Shown here: positions 24,801-35,909 of the stretch, piece after piece | How the letters are laid out: every line of letters begins with the position of its first letter | Numbering within the stretch: position 1 is the first letter of the stretch | The notes under the pieces: generated by a model | Seen by the model: the letters and a program-made list of their open reading frames with translations, nothing else | The model's database searches: none | Told to the model about the DNA's origin: nothing | Assembly (NCBI GenBank): GCA_025738555.1 | Contig: JAOVFP010000009.1 | Location: 2,170,001 to 2,234,000 of the forward strand | Direction: 5' to 3' | Origin: Cyathus striatus | Lineage: Eukaryota > Basidiomycota > Agaricomycetes > Agaricales > Nidulariaceae | Length of the DNA: 64,000 bases | Program-made: the position numbers and the translations under genes

Positions 24801-25858
24801 TCTTAAGCATGAATAATTTGGCAATCACTTTTGCAAAACAAGAAAAATGGGCAGATGCTGAGCAGTTGTATATTCAGGTGCTGGATATAAGTGAAAGAGT
24901 TTTTGGAAAGGAGCATCCTGACACACTCTCAAGCATGCATAATTTGGCAGCCACTTTACAGAAACTAGGAAAATGGGCAGATGCTGAACAGTTGCAAATT
25001 CAGGTGCTAGATATAATGGAAAGGATTCTTGGAAAGGAACATCCTCTCACACTCTTAAGCATGGATAATTTTGCACTCACTTTCCAGACACTAGAAAAAT
25101 GGGCAGATGCAGAGCAGTTGCAGATTCAGGTGCTAGATATGAAGGAAAGAACTCTTGGAAAGGAACATCTTGACACACTCTCAAGCATGGTTAATTTGGC
25201 AGCCACTTTCTCAAAGCTAGAAAAATTGGCAGATGCAGAGCAGTTGCAGATTCAGGTGCTAGATATGAGGGAAAGAATTCTTGGAAAGGAGCATCATGAC
25301 ACACTCTCAAGCATGATTAATTTGGCAATCACTTTCTCAGAGCTACAAAAATGGGCAGATGCAGAGCAGTTGCAGATTCAGGTACTGAACATAATAGAAA
25401 GGATTCATGGAAAGGAGCATCCTTACACACTTTCAGGCATGGGATATTTGACAATTATATATAGAGAGCAAGGAAAATGGGCAGATGCTGAGCAGCTGCA
25501 GATTCAGATGCTGGATATGATGGAAAGAATTCTTGGAAAGGAGCATCCTCTCACACTCTCAAGCATGGATGATTTGGCAAACACTTTCCAGAAACTAGAA
25601 AAATGGGCAGATGCAGAGCAGTTGCAGATTCAGGTGCTAGATATGAAGGAAAGAACTCTTGGAAAGGAACATCTTGACACACTCTCAAGCATGATTAGTT
25701 TGGCAAGCACTTTCTCAAAGCTAGATAAATTGACAGATGCAGAGCAGCTGCTGATTCAGGTGCTTGATATAAGAGAAAGGATTCTTGGAAAGGAGTATCC
25801 TGATACACTCACAAGCATGGATAATTTAACAAATATTTTCTTAAATCAGGGGAAATGA
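21878..25858 (+). CDS. NLR-like protein 1: NB-ARC plus 17 TPR units
   Basis: Exons 21878-21997, 22064-22284 and 22339-25858, with GT-AG introns of 66 and 54 nt; 1286 residues. Residues 1-40 are a short N-terminus with PFANAHDFIIGHA, a linker type seen before NB domains in agaricomycete NLRs; there is no effector domain. The NB-ARC core has P-loop GMGGIGKT (94-101), Walker B LIIFDNAD (167-174), ILITSRN and a GLPL-like LHYLPLAIDMAGAY (about 249-262). A winged-helix-like region ends near residue 540. From about 570 come 17 kinesin-light-chain-like TPRs of 42 residues (GKWADAEQLQIQVLDM...ILGKEHPDTLSSM), encoded by nearly identical 126-bp units. STAND ATPases of this type act as switchable sensors in the cytosol in fungal non-self recognition or defence; that role is inferred. 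The final repeat is cut by TGA where TGG is expected (25856-25858). The coding sequence has almost no CpG. Confidence 0.88.
23700..25858 (+). repeat. 126-bp tandem TPR-coding array, 17 units
   Basis: Each 126-bp unit encodes one 42-residue TPR. Blocks such as GGAAARTGGGCAGATGCTGA, CTTGGAAAGGARCATCCT and ACACTCTCAAGCATG recur in every unit. Some adjacent pairs recur as blocks: the GKEHPYTL...YREQ unit appears as units 5 and 14, and the TLGKEHLDTLSSM unit as 12 and 16. This indicates segmental duplication and homogenisation within the array. Confidence 0.9.
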
Positions 25859-25887
25859 GCAGATGCTGAGCAGTTGGTGTTGAGTTT

Positions 25888-26901
25888 TGATGTTGCTACT
25901 GGCTTTAGCTACTGGTAATTTGTTAAAATAGCACTATAATATGATGTAAAAATAGCTACTTATTCTATTTATATACCTGAGTTTAAGTTAATAGTCTTGT
26001 AAGGGTTTAAAGGATGTCAACAGTTCAAATGTAATTTAGATTCAAAGGATATAACTAAAGAGATGAGTACATTGTGAACTCAGTGCTGTTGGCACTATGC
26101 ATGCTTAGATACCTCAAAAGTACATCAAAAACCAATATATTTCCTGCCTATGCATCACCCTGTCTGTGGGGAACAGAAGTACTGTGTGCTGTGCAGTTCT
26201 TAGCTTTCTCTCACATTTTCCCTCACCTTATATAAACTACAGATATCTAATAATACATGTAAAGTACCAAATGTGCATATCTATTTTATGAGTCCATAAT
26301 TGGCTGGGACTTTAGTGATAAAGTGCACAGTATTCTAATTATAGTGTAGGCACTATTTCCCTAATGATGCACATCATGCATTCCCACACCATGCTGCAAA
26401 AGGCATGTACTGATGTATACTAGACTTGATACATGTTATCTCAAGGCACCTCATCTCATATACCAAGCACTTGTCTGGCAACATCCACTGCTGATATGTT
26501 AATATCTCCCCTGTAGCTTCATTCATTATCCCAGTAAGTGTGCTCTTTATGTTTTAAAACACTTACATGATCAACTATTTCTAGATTCCCAATGTCATCA
26601 ATCATATATTCTCTGACAAGAGATATATGCACCTTTCATTCAACAAGTCTATTAAATAATGTGCCAACTTGAGTTTCCACCCTATCTAGGTATGTATGTA
26701 CATAACTTCTCCTGATCTTTTTATATTTGTTTTATATTTTTTATTCCCTTGTTTTAAATATATGTTTTATCATATATTTAGCTGGCAACACAGGACTTAG
26801 CCCCAGCTCTCAAACCCAAGATCAGCCAGGTAAGTTTTATGTAATATGAGTTGTTATATCTAATTTATTAGTCTCTTATTGAATTAATAGCTGCCATATC
26901 A
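25888..26901. mobile_element. Probable solo LTR inserted in the 3' end of NLR gene 1
   Basis: Comparison with NLR gene 2 shows this roughly 1014-bp block interrupts sequence that is continuous there (GTTGAATTTATCTTATC at about 52617). The insert begins TGATGTTG, ends CATATCA and is flanked by GTTT on both sides (25884-25887 and 26902-26905). TG...CA ends, a 4-bp target duplication and a TATA box (TATATAAAC near 26231) fit a solo LTR of a retrotransposon. No internal coding sequence is present. The insertion boundary is inferred from the paralogue. The LTR identity is less certain, because a second copy was not found in the window. Confidence 0.55.
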
Positions 26902-27145
26902 GTTTATCTTATCTTGATTGGCAGTCTTATCATGGTACTTTAGGGTAGACACTATTCATATATAAATGTTATTGGTAGTATTATTTACTGTACTGCTGTT
27001 ACTTAAAGCCTAGCAGCTCAATAGCACTTTAAATATTAGTAGTAGTTATTTACACAACCTGTAGAGTATATAAAACCCTAGTTTCTTGAAAAAAAATTAT
27101 GGTCTAATTCTTACTCTGAGTCACTTTTAGCCTCTGCAACATTAA
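26902..27145 (+). repeat. NLR 3' flank shared with NLR gene 2 (52620-52832)
   Basis: TTTATCTTATCTTGA and then GCAGCTCAATAG, AGTAGTAGTTATTTACACA, GTAGAGTATATAAA and GAGTCACTTKTAGCCTCTGCAAC match downstream of NLR gene 2 in the same order. The shared 3' flank shows that the duplication unit extended past the stop codon. Confidence 0.75.
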
Positions 27146-27629
27146 CAGGTCTTGCTACTTAACAGTTCAATTTTTGCTAATCAAATTTTGGGAAAAGGTG
27201 CATACTTCTATAAATGTTAGCTACTGGAATAATGCCACACAGACATCCACCAGATCAGTCTCATGCTCAGATGACCTTATATAACATATGTTTTGGGTCT
27301 GAGGTTAGTTTAGCTATAGTAAAGTAAGGACTGCATGAGCCATACTTCCATTCTCAAAGTAGAGTAACATTTTGAAATCAGTGTCTGAAGTTTTATTGGA
27401 ATTTGAAGTACCAAGTACCATTAAATTGAATTGAATATTGGATATCCAAGTTTTTGAACTAGAACCACAATTGGAGTATCATAACTAAGTCTTAGAAAGC
27501 AAGCCATTGTCTTTAACTTTTTCTATTTCATTATTGTGAACCAGATACCCTTTGTACTAAATATTACTAACTTAGATTATCTAGTTTATGTTAGTGGTGC
27601 TACTACTAACCACTTAAAGTACTACTAAA

Positions 27630-28150
27630 AGTTAACCATATCAATTCTCATGGCTCAAGATACTGCTGCTATTGAAGAGGAACTGAATTGGTAGATAGCT
27701 GCAGGGATTATTACAGATCCAAAAGAGATTGAGGAACTTGATCTTGTTATATTTTGGCAGGTAGTTAATTTACTCAACATCTTTTCTTTGATTCAATATT
27801 AACTATTTACAATGGCTTAGAGTCAAAAATTTGAGTTTCCTTTACTCTATCATATTGCACTTGATATTCTTCCTGCTCAAGCTTCTGCAGTACCATGTAA
27901 ACACACATTTTCATCCAGCAAAGATACTGATAGCCACCATTGATTGCAGTTAGACTCAGATATGATGGAGAAGCTTCAAATTCTCAAGTACTCCACTCAT
28001 TCTAATCATCTCAATTTCACTGAAGGTCTCTTGGCAACTGAAGAAGAATGTGCCATGGTTATTGACATTGACTTGTCAGTTATGGAGGAAATGATAGTGG
28101 CAGGACAAATTGATGAGTTGGAATCTTTAATTGATCTATCACAGGAGTAA
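27630..28150 (+). pseudogene. hAT transposase dimerisation-domain relic
   Basis: The plus-strand reading is LDLVIFWQ, an intron (GTAGTTAA...TTAG, about 27761-27829), then FPLLYHIALDILPAQASAV, HTFSSSKDT and MEKLQILKYS. This follows the hAT C-terminal pattern (W...FPLL..IA.DIL...AS.V....FSSSKDT....L..LQ.LKY). In-frame stops are TAG at 27692 and TGA near 27943, the second at a site where Arg fits. After the motif an acidic tail stays open to 28150. No other part of the transposase is visible. Confidence 0.65.
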
Positions 28151-28502
28151 TTTAGTAGTAATAGTAAGACTACAAATAATATTAATGTACATTGTATGCT
28201 AGTTACACCTAATATCACATGACACTACATTCTGTTAGTCAGACAATATTGGTTTCCAAGCTACCTTGGTGATACCTTAAGCTACCTTGAGGTGAAATAG
28301 CCAAGACCTTGGAATGGCCTCACCTCACCTTGCAGCAACACTAACTCTGACCCCCCCTAATATGTACAAGTTTCTACCTTTTCTGACATCTTCTATGTAG
28401 TTGGTTACCTTTATTCATGCACATTATGGGATGAACACTTTTCTTGAAGTGACATGAATATTGCTTACATTGACTTGCAATCTTTCAATTTTGTGTTAAC
28501 CT

Positions 28503-29306
28503 GATTTTTCTTTCAGTGTTTGCATCATTTAAATCCCTTACATATCAAAGATGCATTACAACTCTTTGGTTTTATGTATGTTGATCAAGTCATGGGGGCT
28601 ACAGTGCAAGCTATCAGAATTATTGAAACTAGGAGAACACTACTTATAGGAAACCTTTATGATATTGTGTGTAAAGAATGGGGTAACTTATCTAAGGCAT
28701 GTCTCAATGACATTTACAGTTGGAAAGACATTCCTGACATAAATATTATCTTAGAACCAACACATAAACCTTGAATACTTCAGAAGATCGTTTCTATATC
28801 CTATTTGGCTTACATATCTTAGGTCTTTCAATATGGATCCATTGATCAAGGAACTGATAATTATCTCTAATATCCCACAAAATCTTTGCCATTTCCCAGA
28901 TCCATATAACTTATATTATAAACATGAACTACTGCAAGTTGCAGGATTTTTCCCATCTGATTGGCCATATCTGAATAGTCTTATCTACCTATTATTTGAT
29001 AACATTGAAAGAAGGTTCTCAAAGTTACATGGCGAATTGCAAGTATTCTTGTCTACTAGTGGATATTCTGGTCCTCTCCATTGCTCGCCAGAAGAATATG
29101 CAAATGCATATTGTACTATCATTCAATCAGGTCGAAAATTATACAACATACAGGACATGGGAATATATATAGAAGCTTGGACAAGTACTTTGGCTCATCT
29201 AAACCCAGAACCAACCCCTCTTCTATTAACAAGTCTGAAATTCGAAGCCCAGGCTTTTTATAATGATACATGTTTAAACCAGAAACTTACTCATCATGCA
29301 GAGTAG
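28503..29306 (+). CDS. Unrecognised protein-coding fragment(s)
   Basis: Two plus-strand open stretches follow intron-like acceptors: one after TTTCTTTCAG at about 28516 (CLHHLNPLHIKDALQLFGF, 28520-28774) and one after CATATCTTAG at about 28820 (MDPLIKELIIISNI to LNQKLTHHAE, 28833-29306). The second is 157 codons, has ordinary amino-acid composition and includes CSPEEYANAYCTIIQSGRKL. I do not recognise a family. They may be exons of a captured host gene or of an element, since hAT and LTR remnants lie on both sides. Confidence 0.3.
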
Positions 29307-29309
29307 AAT

Positions 29310-31360
29310 CTAATAATTTGGCTCTGGGTAGCTATCTTCATCTCTTTGTCATCTATAGTGGTTCTCAGAAAAACTTCTAATAAAAATACAGAATCTACCA
29401 AATTCACCTCAAGATGTGATTGAGGCATGGCAGAAGGTATTTGCTAAAGCACAACATTTATCATGAGAAGGAGTGTTGGGATACCATTCCTATTTCTGCA
29501 GGGATAATTGTGACACTTGCTACCACTACAAGGTTAAATATTTAGTGGACTGATAATAATAATTAGCAAAATATGCAGCTGGATTAAATTGTATTTAATA
29601 CTCGAACGTGCATTGCGCATAGTCCTGTGATATGCAAACTACATCATGTGCCATAATTTGTTTCGCAAAAACAATCTTCAACACTCAACTCAAGCTCAAC
29701 CAACCCTCCACTTGAACTCTTCTGAAACCACTTCGAAGTTCGCTTTGCTTAAAATCAAAACATTATTGATATTATCAAGACTTTCTACTTGTAAAGAAAT
29801 GAAGTTCTTGCTCTGAACAGGAACACAAATGGTGCAAAAGAGGAAAAGTGCGCCGAAACACTAATGGTACACTCAAGTTGATAGTCATTCTTGTGGGGTT
29901 GGTCACCATTGGGTCTTGGTGGTCTTTTGCCTCTCTTAGAGTAATGCTGCACATGAATTTTAAGTAAGTACTCCTCTATTCATTTGTGGTATGTTCTTGC
30001 CAGCTTGTGGGTTGGTGGTACTCTCTTGATGTCAGGGTTGAACACATGGCAGTGCTGCATTTCGAGAACTATGCCGCACTCAACATCTAGTTTTCTTTTC
30101 CTGCTCCGGCTAGGGTTGGATTGAAGAGCGATGATATGTGCTATGTGGAGTGGGCGCATTGTGGATGCTGATGAGAGAAATGAACATGAGAAGAGAGTTG
30201 TGGTTCAGTGATGGGTTTTTGTCCTGTCTTCACTATCTTTCATCGATAAAGGCTGACTGTCATTGGCTTCAGCTTGTACTCGAGGTCTGTGGCTATGCTC
30301 CCGTTTTCTGACACTGGGGGCTCCCTGGTCACTGTTTGTGACAGGCACAACATCAAAGGGCATATTGTTGTCATCTGCCACTGATGTGGTGCAGAAGGTG
30401 CATTGATGGCATGTTCACAAGCTTTGCCCTAGGTAGCTGTCCTCAGTAGCCAGAATCAACTGATTTCATTACTTGAGAGCAATGAAGCTCATTCTGCTGC
30501 CTAGAGACTTCTCTTGCAGGTAGCTATCACATTGTCAGTCCCTGAAGTAGGATTTGGGGAACATACTACAAGGTGCATCATGTGAAGATGACTTGCTTTA
30601 CTGGGCATCAACGCCTTCAAATTATCACAGATATATCCCGAAACTACCCTGGGACTGGTGCAGGATGGTACTATCCTCTGGCGACCTTTCGAGAGTGTGG
30701 TTACCATGCATGGACACCTTCAACACTTCTAATACACTAGTTGTACCTTGCACTCGATGGGATGGATGCCAACTTGCCTATTCCATCCTTGCAGGTGAGC
30801 AACTAGTGTTTTCCCATCACCTGCAGCCTTTGATCAGACTGCACTGGCATAAAGAGAACCGCCGCATGTGGGGTTTGTGAACAACTTGCTGGAAATAGAG
30901 ATAAGTACGATTTCAGTGCTGATAGTCATAGTAGAGAGGGTACTGATGGTTCTTTTGCATTAGATTTTGAGATTGACAAGAAGAGAGACAATATTTCTCC
31001 TTCGATGGAATCATAAGCTTCTCCAACTGTACTGGCTGTTATACAGTGATTGATGTCTCATTGCAAGCAAGAACAATTGTTCTGCTTCTTGTGTGGGGCT
31101 TTGACACCTCTCCACTGAGCTGGGGATCCTGGGATGATTGGGGTTTCAGGCTAGACAAATCACAGTTCTGCATGAATGGGGTACCATTGGTATATGTCCT
31201 CATTGCCGGCTATTTTGTGCTGATGTTTTCAGACTTTTAAAATAAACACTTTATTCCTATCGCTACCCTTTGTTGAAGTAGCATGGTTATGGAAATAAAC
31301 ATATCTTTATTCCAGACTGCTATCTGCTGAGTGACTACATTGAATGCATTCCTCCAAGTC
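29310..31360. other. No supported gene
   Basis: Short open stretches occur (for example 30554-30880 on plus, 108 codons) but show no domain, no repeat partner and no exon structure. Composition returns briefly to moderate GC between 29.6 and 31.2 kb. Confidence 0.4.
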
Positions 31361-31363
31361 CCA

Positions 31364-31885
31364 CTACATTGCTAGCTCCTCCACTGGCTTCTGCTCCACT
31401 AAAGTTTTTACCTTCTTCTGTGGTACCTTCAGTTCCAGATCAGGATCTTCTAATATCTCAACAAGTATGTGCCATAGCACAATCCGAGACTCTGGTTTGA
31501 CTGGGTACTTGTAAAACACTGGTGGATGTCTGGTAGTGCGCCTTATAAAATTTAGAAGATACTCCTTCACTTCCTCTGGCACTATATCATACTTCAAAAT
31601 CAAGTAGATCCCTTCAAACAAGTTCCTGATATCGCCATCAGGTAACTCGTGCAGATCTAGTATATGTGTGGATTTCACGATGGCACTGACAGACTGGTTT
31701 AGGAGGAAAGAAGATATTGGTTCTAGTTGCTGTTCCCCTTCAGAGACCATCACATTCAATTCTGGCAATGCCAGCCCCTTTTCTATCATCCATTGTCACA
31801 GATTAGCAATGGCAGTATCAACAACTGCTGAAAATGCTTGTCTCTGAATCACATCTGCTTTAGGTGCCTTCTGTCTCAGACATCA
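31364..31885 (-). pseudogene. Unknown helical protein fragment, one TGA stop, 5' end truncated
   Basis: One minus-strand frame reads LRQKAPKADVIQRQAF, then AVVDTAIANL, a TGA at about 31795-31797, QWMIEKGLALPELNVMV and on to KTLVEQKPVEELAM and a stop at 31364. About 170 codons are open apart from that single TGA, where Arg would fit, as in nearby relics. The 5' end stops where a repeat found again at 32468 begins, so an insertion or repeat boundary has probably cut the gene. Family unknown. Confidence 0.4.
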
Positions 31886-31945
31886 GGAAAAACTGAGATT
31901 CATAATTTATGCTAGTTATTCCCAATTATTATAATTCATATAAGC
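31881..31945 (+). repeat. Direct repeat, copy 1 (partner 32468-32535)
   Basis: CATCAGGAAAAACTGAGATT and ATAATTTATGCTAGTTA recur at 32468-32535 in the same orientation, followed in both by A/T-rich sequence (CAATTATTRTAATTYAT). Confidence 0.7.
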
Positions 31946-32594
31946 ATATCTAATTGTGTCTAATTAGCTCTAATTCACAATAACTTAGTCACAATTATTG
32001 ATTCTTGTAAAAAGATACTGTTGCCTTAGTATAAAAAATGTATAAATTGTTTTAATGAGGCATAGTTAATGTAGTTATATTCTGGGTATCTGCATTATCA
32101 TGAATTATCTCATAATTATATATATTTAACTTAATTCCACATTGGGCTTTGGTGTTACATTCACTTATGGTGAATTATTTAGTAATTATATATATTTGAC
32201 TTAATTCAACTTTGGGCTTTGGTGTTAAATCTAATTATGTATAATTGGCACTGATTATCAAAGCCATTGAAGATGGGTTTTTTCTTAAGTTGTAACTAGC
32301 TGCAATTATAAAATAATTATTGTCATTTTAAAAGATATTTACATAGAATGTATCACATAGATCAAGTACAGTACTACTTGTCCACTGCACTGGTGTAAAG
32401 GAACCAAACTTTGGGAATAGGTGCACACTTCTTTGTATTCTTTCTACTGGAATTATTTCACCCAGTCTAGTGGCATCAGGAAAAACTGAGATCCATAATT
32501 TATGCTAGTTAGTACCAATTATTGTAATTTATAAATTGCCTATATATAAGTGTAATTACATATGAAGTTCTGAGCATGGAATAATTCATGTTGT

Positions 32595-33670
32595 AATTTT
32601 GGGGTGTCATAATTCCAAAGGTTCCTGTATTTTTAGTTATTTTCACATTTATAGGTACTATGGTATATAAGTATTCATGTATATGTTTTTAAACAAACAT
32701 ATGCCATACTATTGTTATTTTATAGCCCATTTTATGTCATTTTTTTCTTTCATCTTCCTTTTCAGATAGATTTCCCACACTTACTGGAGGCAAGTGAATA
32801 ATAGGTACATCCATAGCCACACCCCAGCTGGTCTTTGCAATACTCACAATAGTAATTTTATAATTGTAAAACACTTTATCTAACTTCAAAATTGATGCTT
32901 GTATACCATGGAATATTAACATGACAAACAAGGAAGCAGCATAATACTAGTGCTGTTGAAATATCTTGATCTGTGTCTAGTGAACATGATGAAATTCAAT
33001 TCCTACAGTTATTGGTGCAAGTATCTGCATGTAGTGTACATTTTTTATTTACACTTCAGCATAGCTACAACATAAATACTGAGGAATATGACTCATAATG
33101 CTTGATAATTTGAAATTGCCCTGTAATTGGTAGTTCTTATGTTCAATAAATCACACATAATATGTATCATAACAAGTAAAAATGTTGTTTCAGCATTTGT
33201 CTATTTTAAATGCACTACAGAACACAGCTGATTTCAGAACATTAGAGTAATTTCATGCATCTACACACACTGTCATCTTTGTTTGCCTTGGGAACATGGG
33301 ATTGGAACTACAAAAGACAAGGGGCATGGTGTACTCATATTTCACTTTTATATTCACCATTAAACAAGTATCAAGATAGAATTTATATATAGTATTTCAG
33401 AACTATGAAACAATCCATTGCAATACAAATAGATTAACAGGACCCCATGAATGTGCCTCTTATTTGCTCTTATTCAGTAAGCATGGGAAATTTCTTCAAT
33501 TAGGAAGATGAGAGAAGGAACTGACAGAAAATAAGCCATAAAATAATAATGATAGCTTATATGTTTGTGCAAAAACATATACATGAATAATTATATTCAA
33601 TAGTACCTATATATGTAGAAAGAACTAAAAAATACATGAATTTTCGGAATTATGATGCCCTGAAGTCATG
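32595..33670. repeat. AT-rich element with inverted arms (32595-32740 and 33535-33670)
   Basis: The left arm (TCATAATTCCAAAGGTTCC...TATAGGTACTATGG...CATGTATATGTTTTT) is the reverse complement of 33535-33670 at roughly 80-85% identity over about 135 bp, separated by about 0.8 kb. The interior has no gene except a doubtful minus ORF at 32737-32931. This fits a decayed foldback or MITE-type element. Target duplications were not found. Confidence 0.5.
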
Positions 33671-33699
33671 ACACAGCTGAATTACAGCTAATCAGGCAT

Positions 33700-34692
33700 T
33701 ATTCCCCATATTATTCCAGATTTAGAACATATTTGGGGTAGGCACAGGTGATCTTCGAGCCCAATTTCCCAAATTGGGCCAGAAAGATGACAATCCATAC
33801 CCGATATCTATGGATATGCCTTAAATAAATAAAAATCTTTGAACATCTCCTTTACAATGTATGTATGTTCATATATGCCTAAGTAGCTTTTGTGTACCAT
33901 GTGTCTGTGTGCTATAACATTGTTCTTACTGATGAGCACATTTGTGAGCCTTTTATTGCTTATGTAATACACATAGTACATGTTTGAACATGTCGCATTG
34001 GTGTCGCACACAATGGAATCAAAATGGAACAGAGCTACATCCCCTGAGAAACACATTTCCACTCTTCATTTCACTTCCTCAACCTCGGCTCTGCATCGTT
34101 AGTTTTACTGATACACTAAAATGGGTAGAACATACAAAAAGACAACCAAAGGAAGGACCAGAAAGCAACAAGCTACTCTAGAGGTTGCCAATGCTACTTG
34201 CCTTGCAAACCATACAGTATCATTACACACTAGTGCTGTATCCAAGAGTTCCTGTGACATCAAAAATGTGTAATCAAAAGCAGAGGTGCACCATACTGAA
34301 AAAAGCTGTTGAAAGATATCTATCAAGGACTAATACGGCTTCCAGAAGTTATGAGGAACAGCCTGTAGTGGCTTCTGGGAGCAGCAAAAGCACTAGCACA
34401 GACCTACTATATGAATCAGACTATCGTGACAATATGGTATAGTAACTCTTATTATTTTACTTACAAAAATCTAGTCTACTTCTACTATTGATGAAATAAT
34501 ACCTATATGATAGTTAATATTGGTGGAACTACAAGAGCAACAATTTGGCAATGATGGAAGATAAAGTATGATATTGGTGCATGCATTAATGATTTCACAC
34601 TTTTTGGGTGGCTGTGAGCTTAGTCAGCAGCTGTGTCCTTTCACAGTGGTTGTGCCTCCCCAAAGGTATGGTTGGCAGCAGTTGGCAGCCCT
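33700..34692. other. No supported gene; possible short start fragment at 34121
   Basis: A 50-codon plus-strand stretch at 34121-34273 starts MGRTYKKTTKGRTRKQQ, a basic N-terminus of the sort seen at the start of transposon proteins, but nothing recognisable continues it. The rest is AT-rich. Confidence 0.3.
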
Positions 34693-34700
34693 ATTAAACA

Positions 34701-35901
34701 CTAGTCTCAGCTACCCATCCATTAGCGGTTGTTCAAATCAGGATTTACAACCACCAATGTCTGGGATAAAACGAGCAGGTTTAGAAGGGGTATGCATTCA
34801 GTGTTCTTGGACTTCACAGATGCCTGTCCACATGTGTTTTTGAGTATTAGTAATATAATTAGTCAGCATCGTGATGTGATAATCTCAGTCCATGCTGCAT
34901 CCACAATTAACATGCTCCCTATGCACCCTACTTGCTCTTTGCATCCTACATTCATTCTCATTCAGTTTAACGACTGCCAACTGCAATATTTCACATGTCA
35001 AGCAATGATAATCTTGAATAATGGCCTCTTAGATGCAACAAAAGGGCTAGAATTACTGATGAAACCCATTCACCTCCCACAACTCCTACTCCAGTCCATC
35101 AGACAGCTATCTTTAACACTCCAAACTTAATTCCTCACACACTATTACTGGATAAACAAAGATTTTAAAATGGCTTTTTTTCCACTCCTAAAAGCCCCTC
35201 CTATTCACCTTATGCCCTTGCTTCCTCTGGAAAATCAAGGGGGAAAGCAATAACTTTTCCCTCATCTCCTAGGGTTTTATCTTTGCAGGAGCTCTCTAGT
35301 GATGAATGGAATGAATTAGCATACTCTCATAGGCTGCTTCAGGCAAATGAGAAGCTGCATGATTACCAAATTGAAGGGGCAAATCAAATAGTAGAAAGAA
35401 AGTTGGATGTTTATGTAGTAGCCCCAACTGGTGCTGGAAAATCATTGCCATGGACTTTACCTCTATTAGCACAGAAGCATGCTCAGAACAGAGTTAATAG
35501 GCAGTGGAGATGAATGTGGTAGGCCAGGGGAAGTCATTGCTTCAGGCTCACTGTAATCTGAATGAAAGTACATCCCCTCAGGGAAATAAACACCAAATTT
35601 AGGTAGCTGAGGCATGATACAAGAAAGTAAAAAGTAGAACAAGGCAGGACATTGAAGAGAGATGATGGAGTGGAGTGAAGATGCAAGCAAACACGAACAT
35701 GGATGCAGCACAGACTGAGATTATCACATCGTGATGCTGACTAATTATATTACTAATACTTGAAAATGCGTGTGGACAGGCATCTGCGAAGCCTGAGAAC
35801 ACTGAATGCATACCCCTTCTAAACCTGCTCATTTTATCCCAGACATTGGCGGTTGTAAATCCCGATTTGGACAACCACTAACAGATGGGTAGCCATGACT
35901 A
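34701..35901. mobile_element. 1.2-kb non-autonomous element with about 200-bp inverted repeats
   Basis: The left arm 34701-34900 and right arm 35695-35901 are reverse complements at about 90% identity. The ends read TAGTC...GCTACCC on both sides, with one extra C at the left. ATTAAACA occurs directly outside both ends (34693-34700 and 35902-35909), a candidate 8-bp target duplication. The interior (34905-35690) holds a 5' helicase exon fragment, so this may be a deletion derivative of a helicase-carrying element. The arms are open in one frame in both copies, but the encoded peptides differ at many residues, so coding function is doubtful. Confidence 0.65.
35290..35513 (+). pseudogene. N-terminal fragment of RecQ-like helicase
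   Basis: After an acceptor TTTGCAG at about 35289 the frame reads ELSSDEWNELAYSHRLL, then HDYQIEGANQIV, then VYVVAPTGAGKSLPWTLPLL. This is the Q-motif and Walker A region of the RecQ-like DEAD/H helicases common in agaricomycete elements. It ends at 35513, long before motifs II-VI, inside the 1.2-kb element with inverted repeats. It has a different sequence from the helicase of the 6.1-kb element, so it is not a simple copy of it. Confidence 0.6.
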
Positions 35902-35909
35902 ATTAAACA

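Noticed and set aside
30554..30880. 108-codon plus ORF as a gene
   Set aside because: No domain, repeat partner, exon context or compositional support.
34729..35130. ORFs in both inverted arms as a conserved small protein
   Set aside because: The two arms encode peptides with many non-synonymous differences, so openness reflects DNA similarity of the repeats, not protein constraint.
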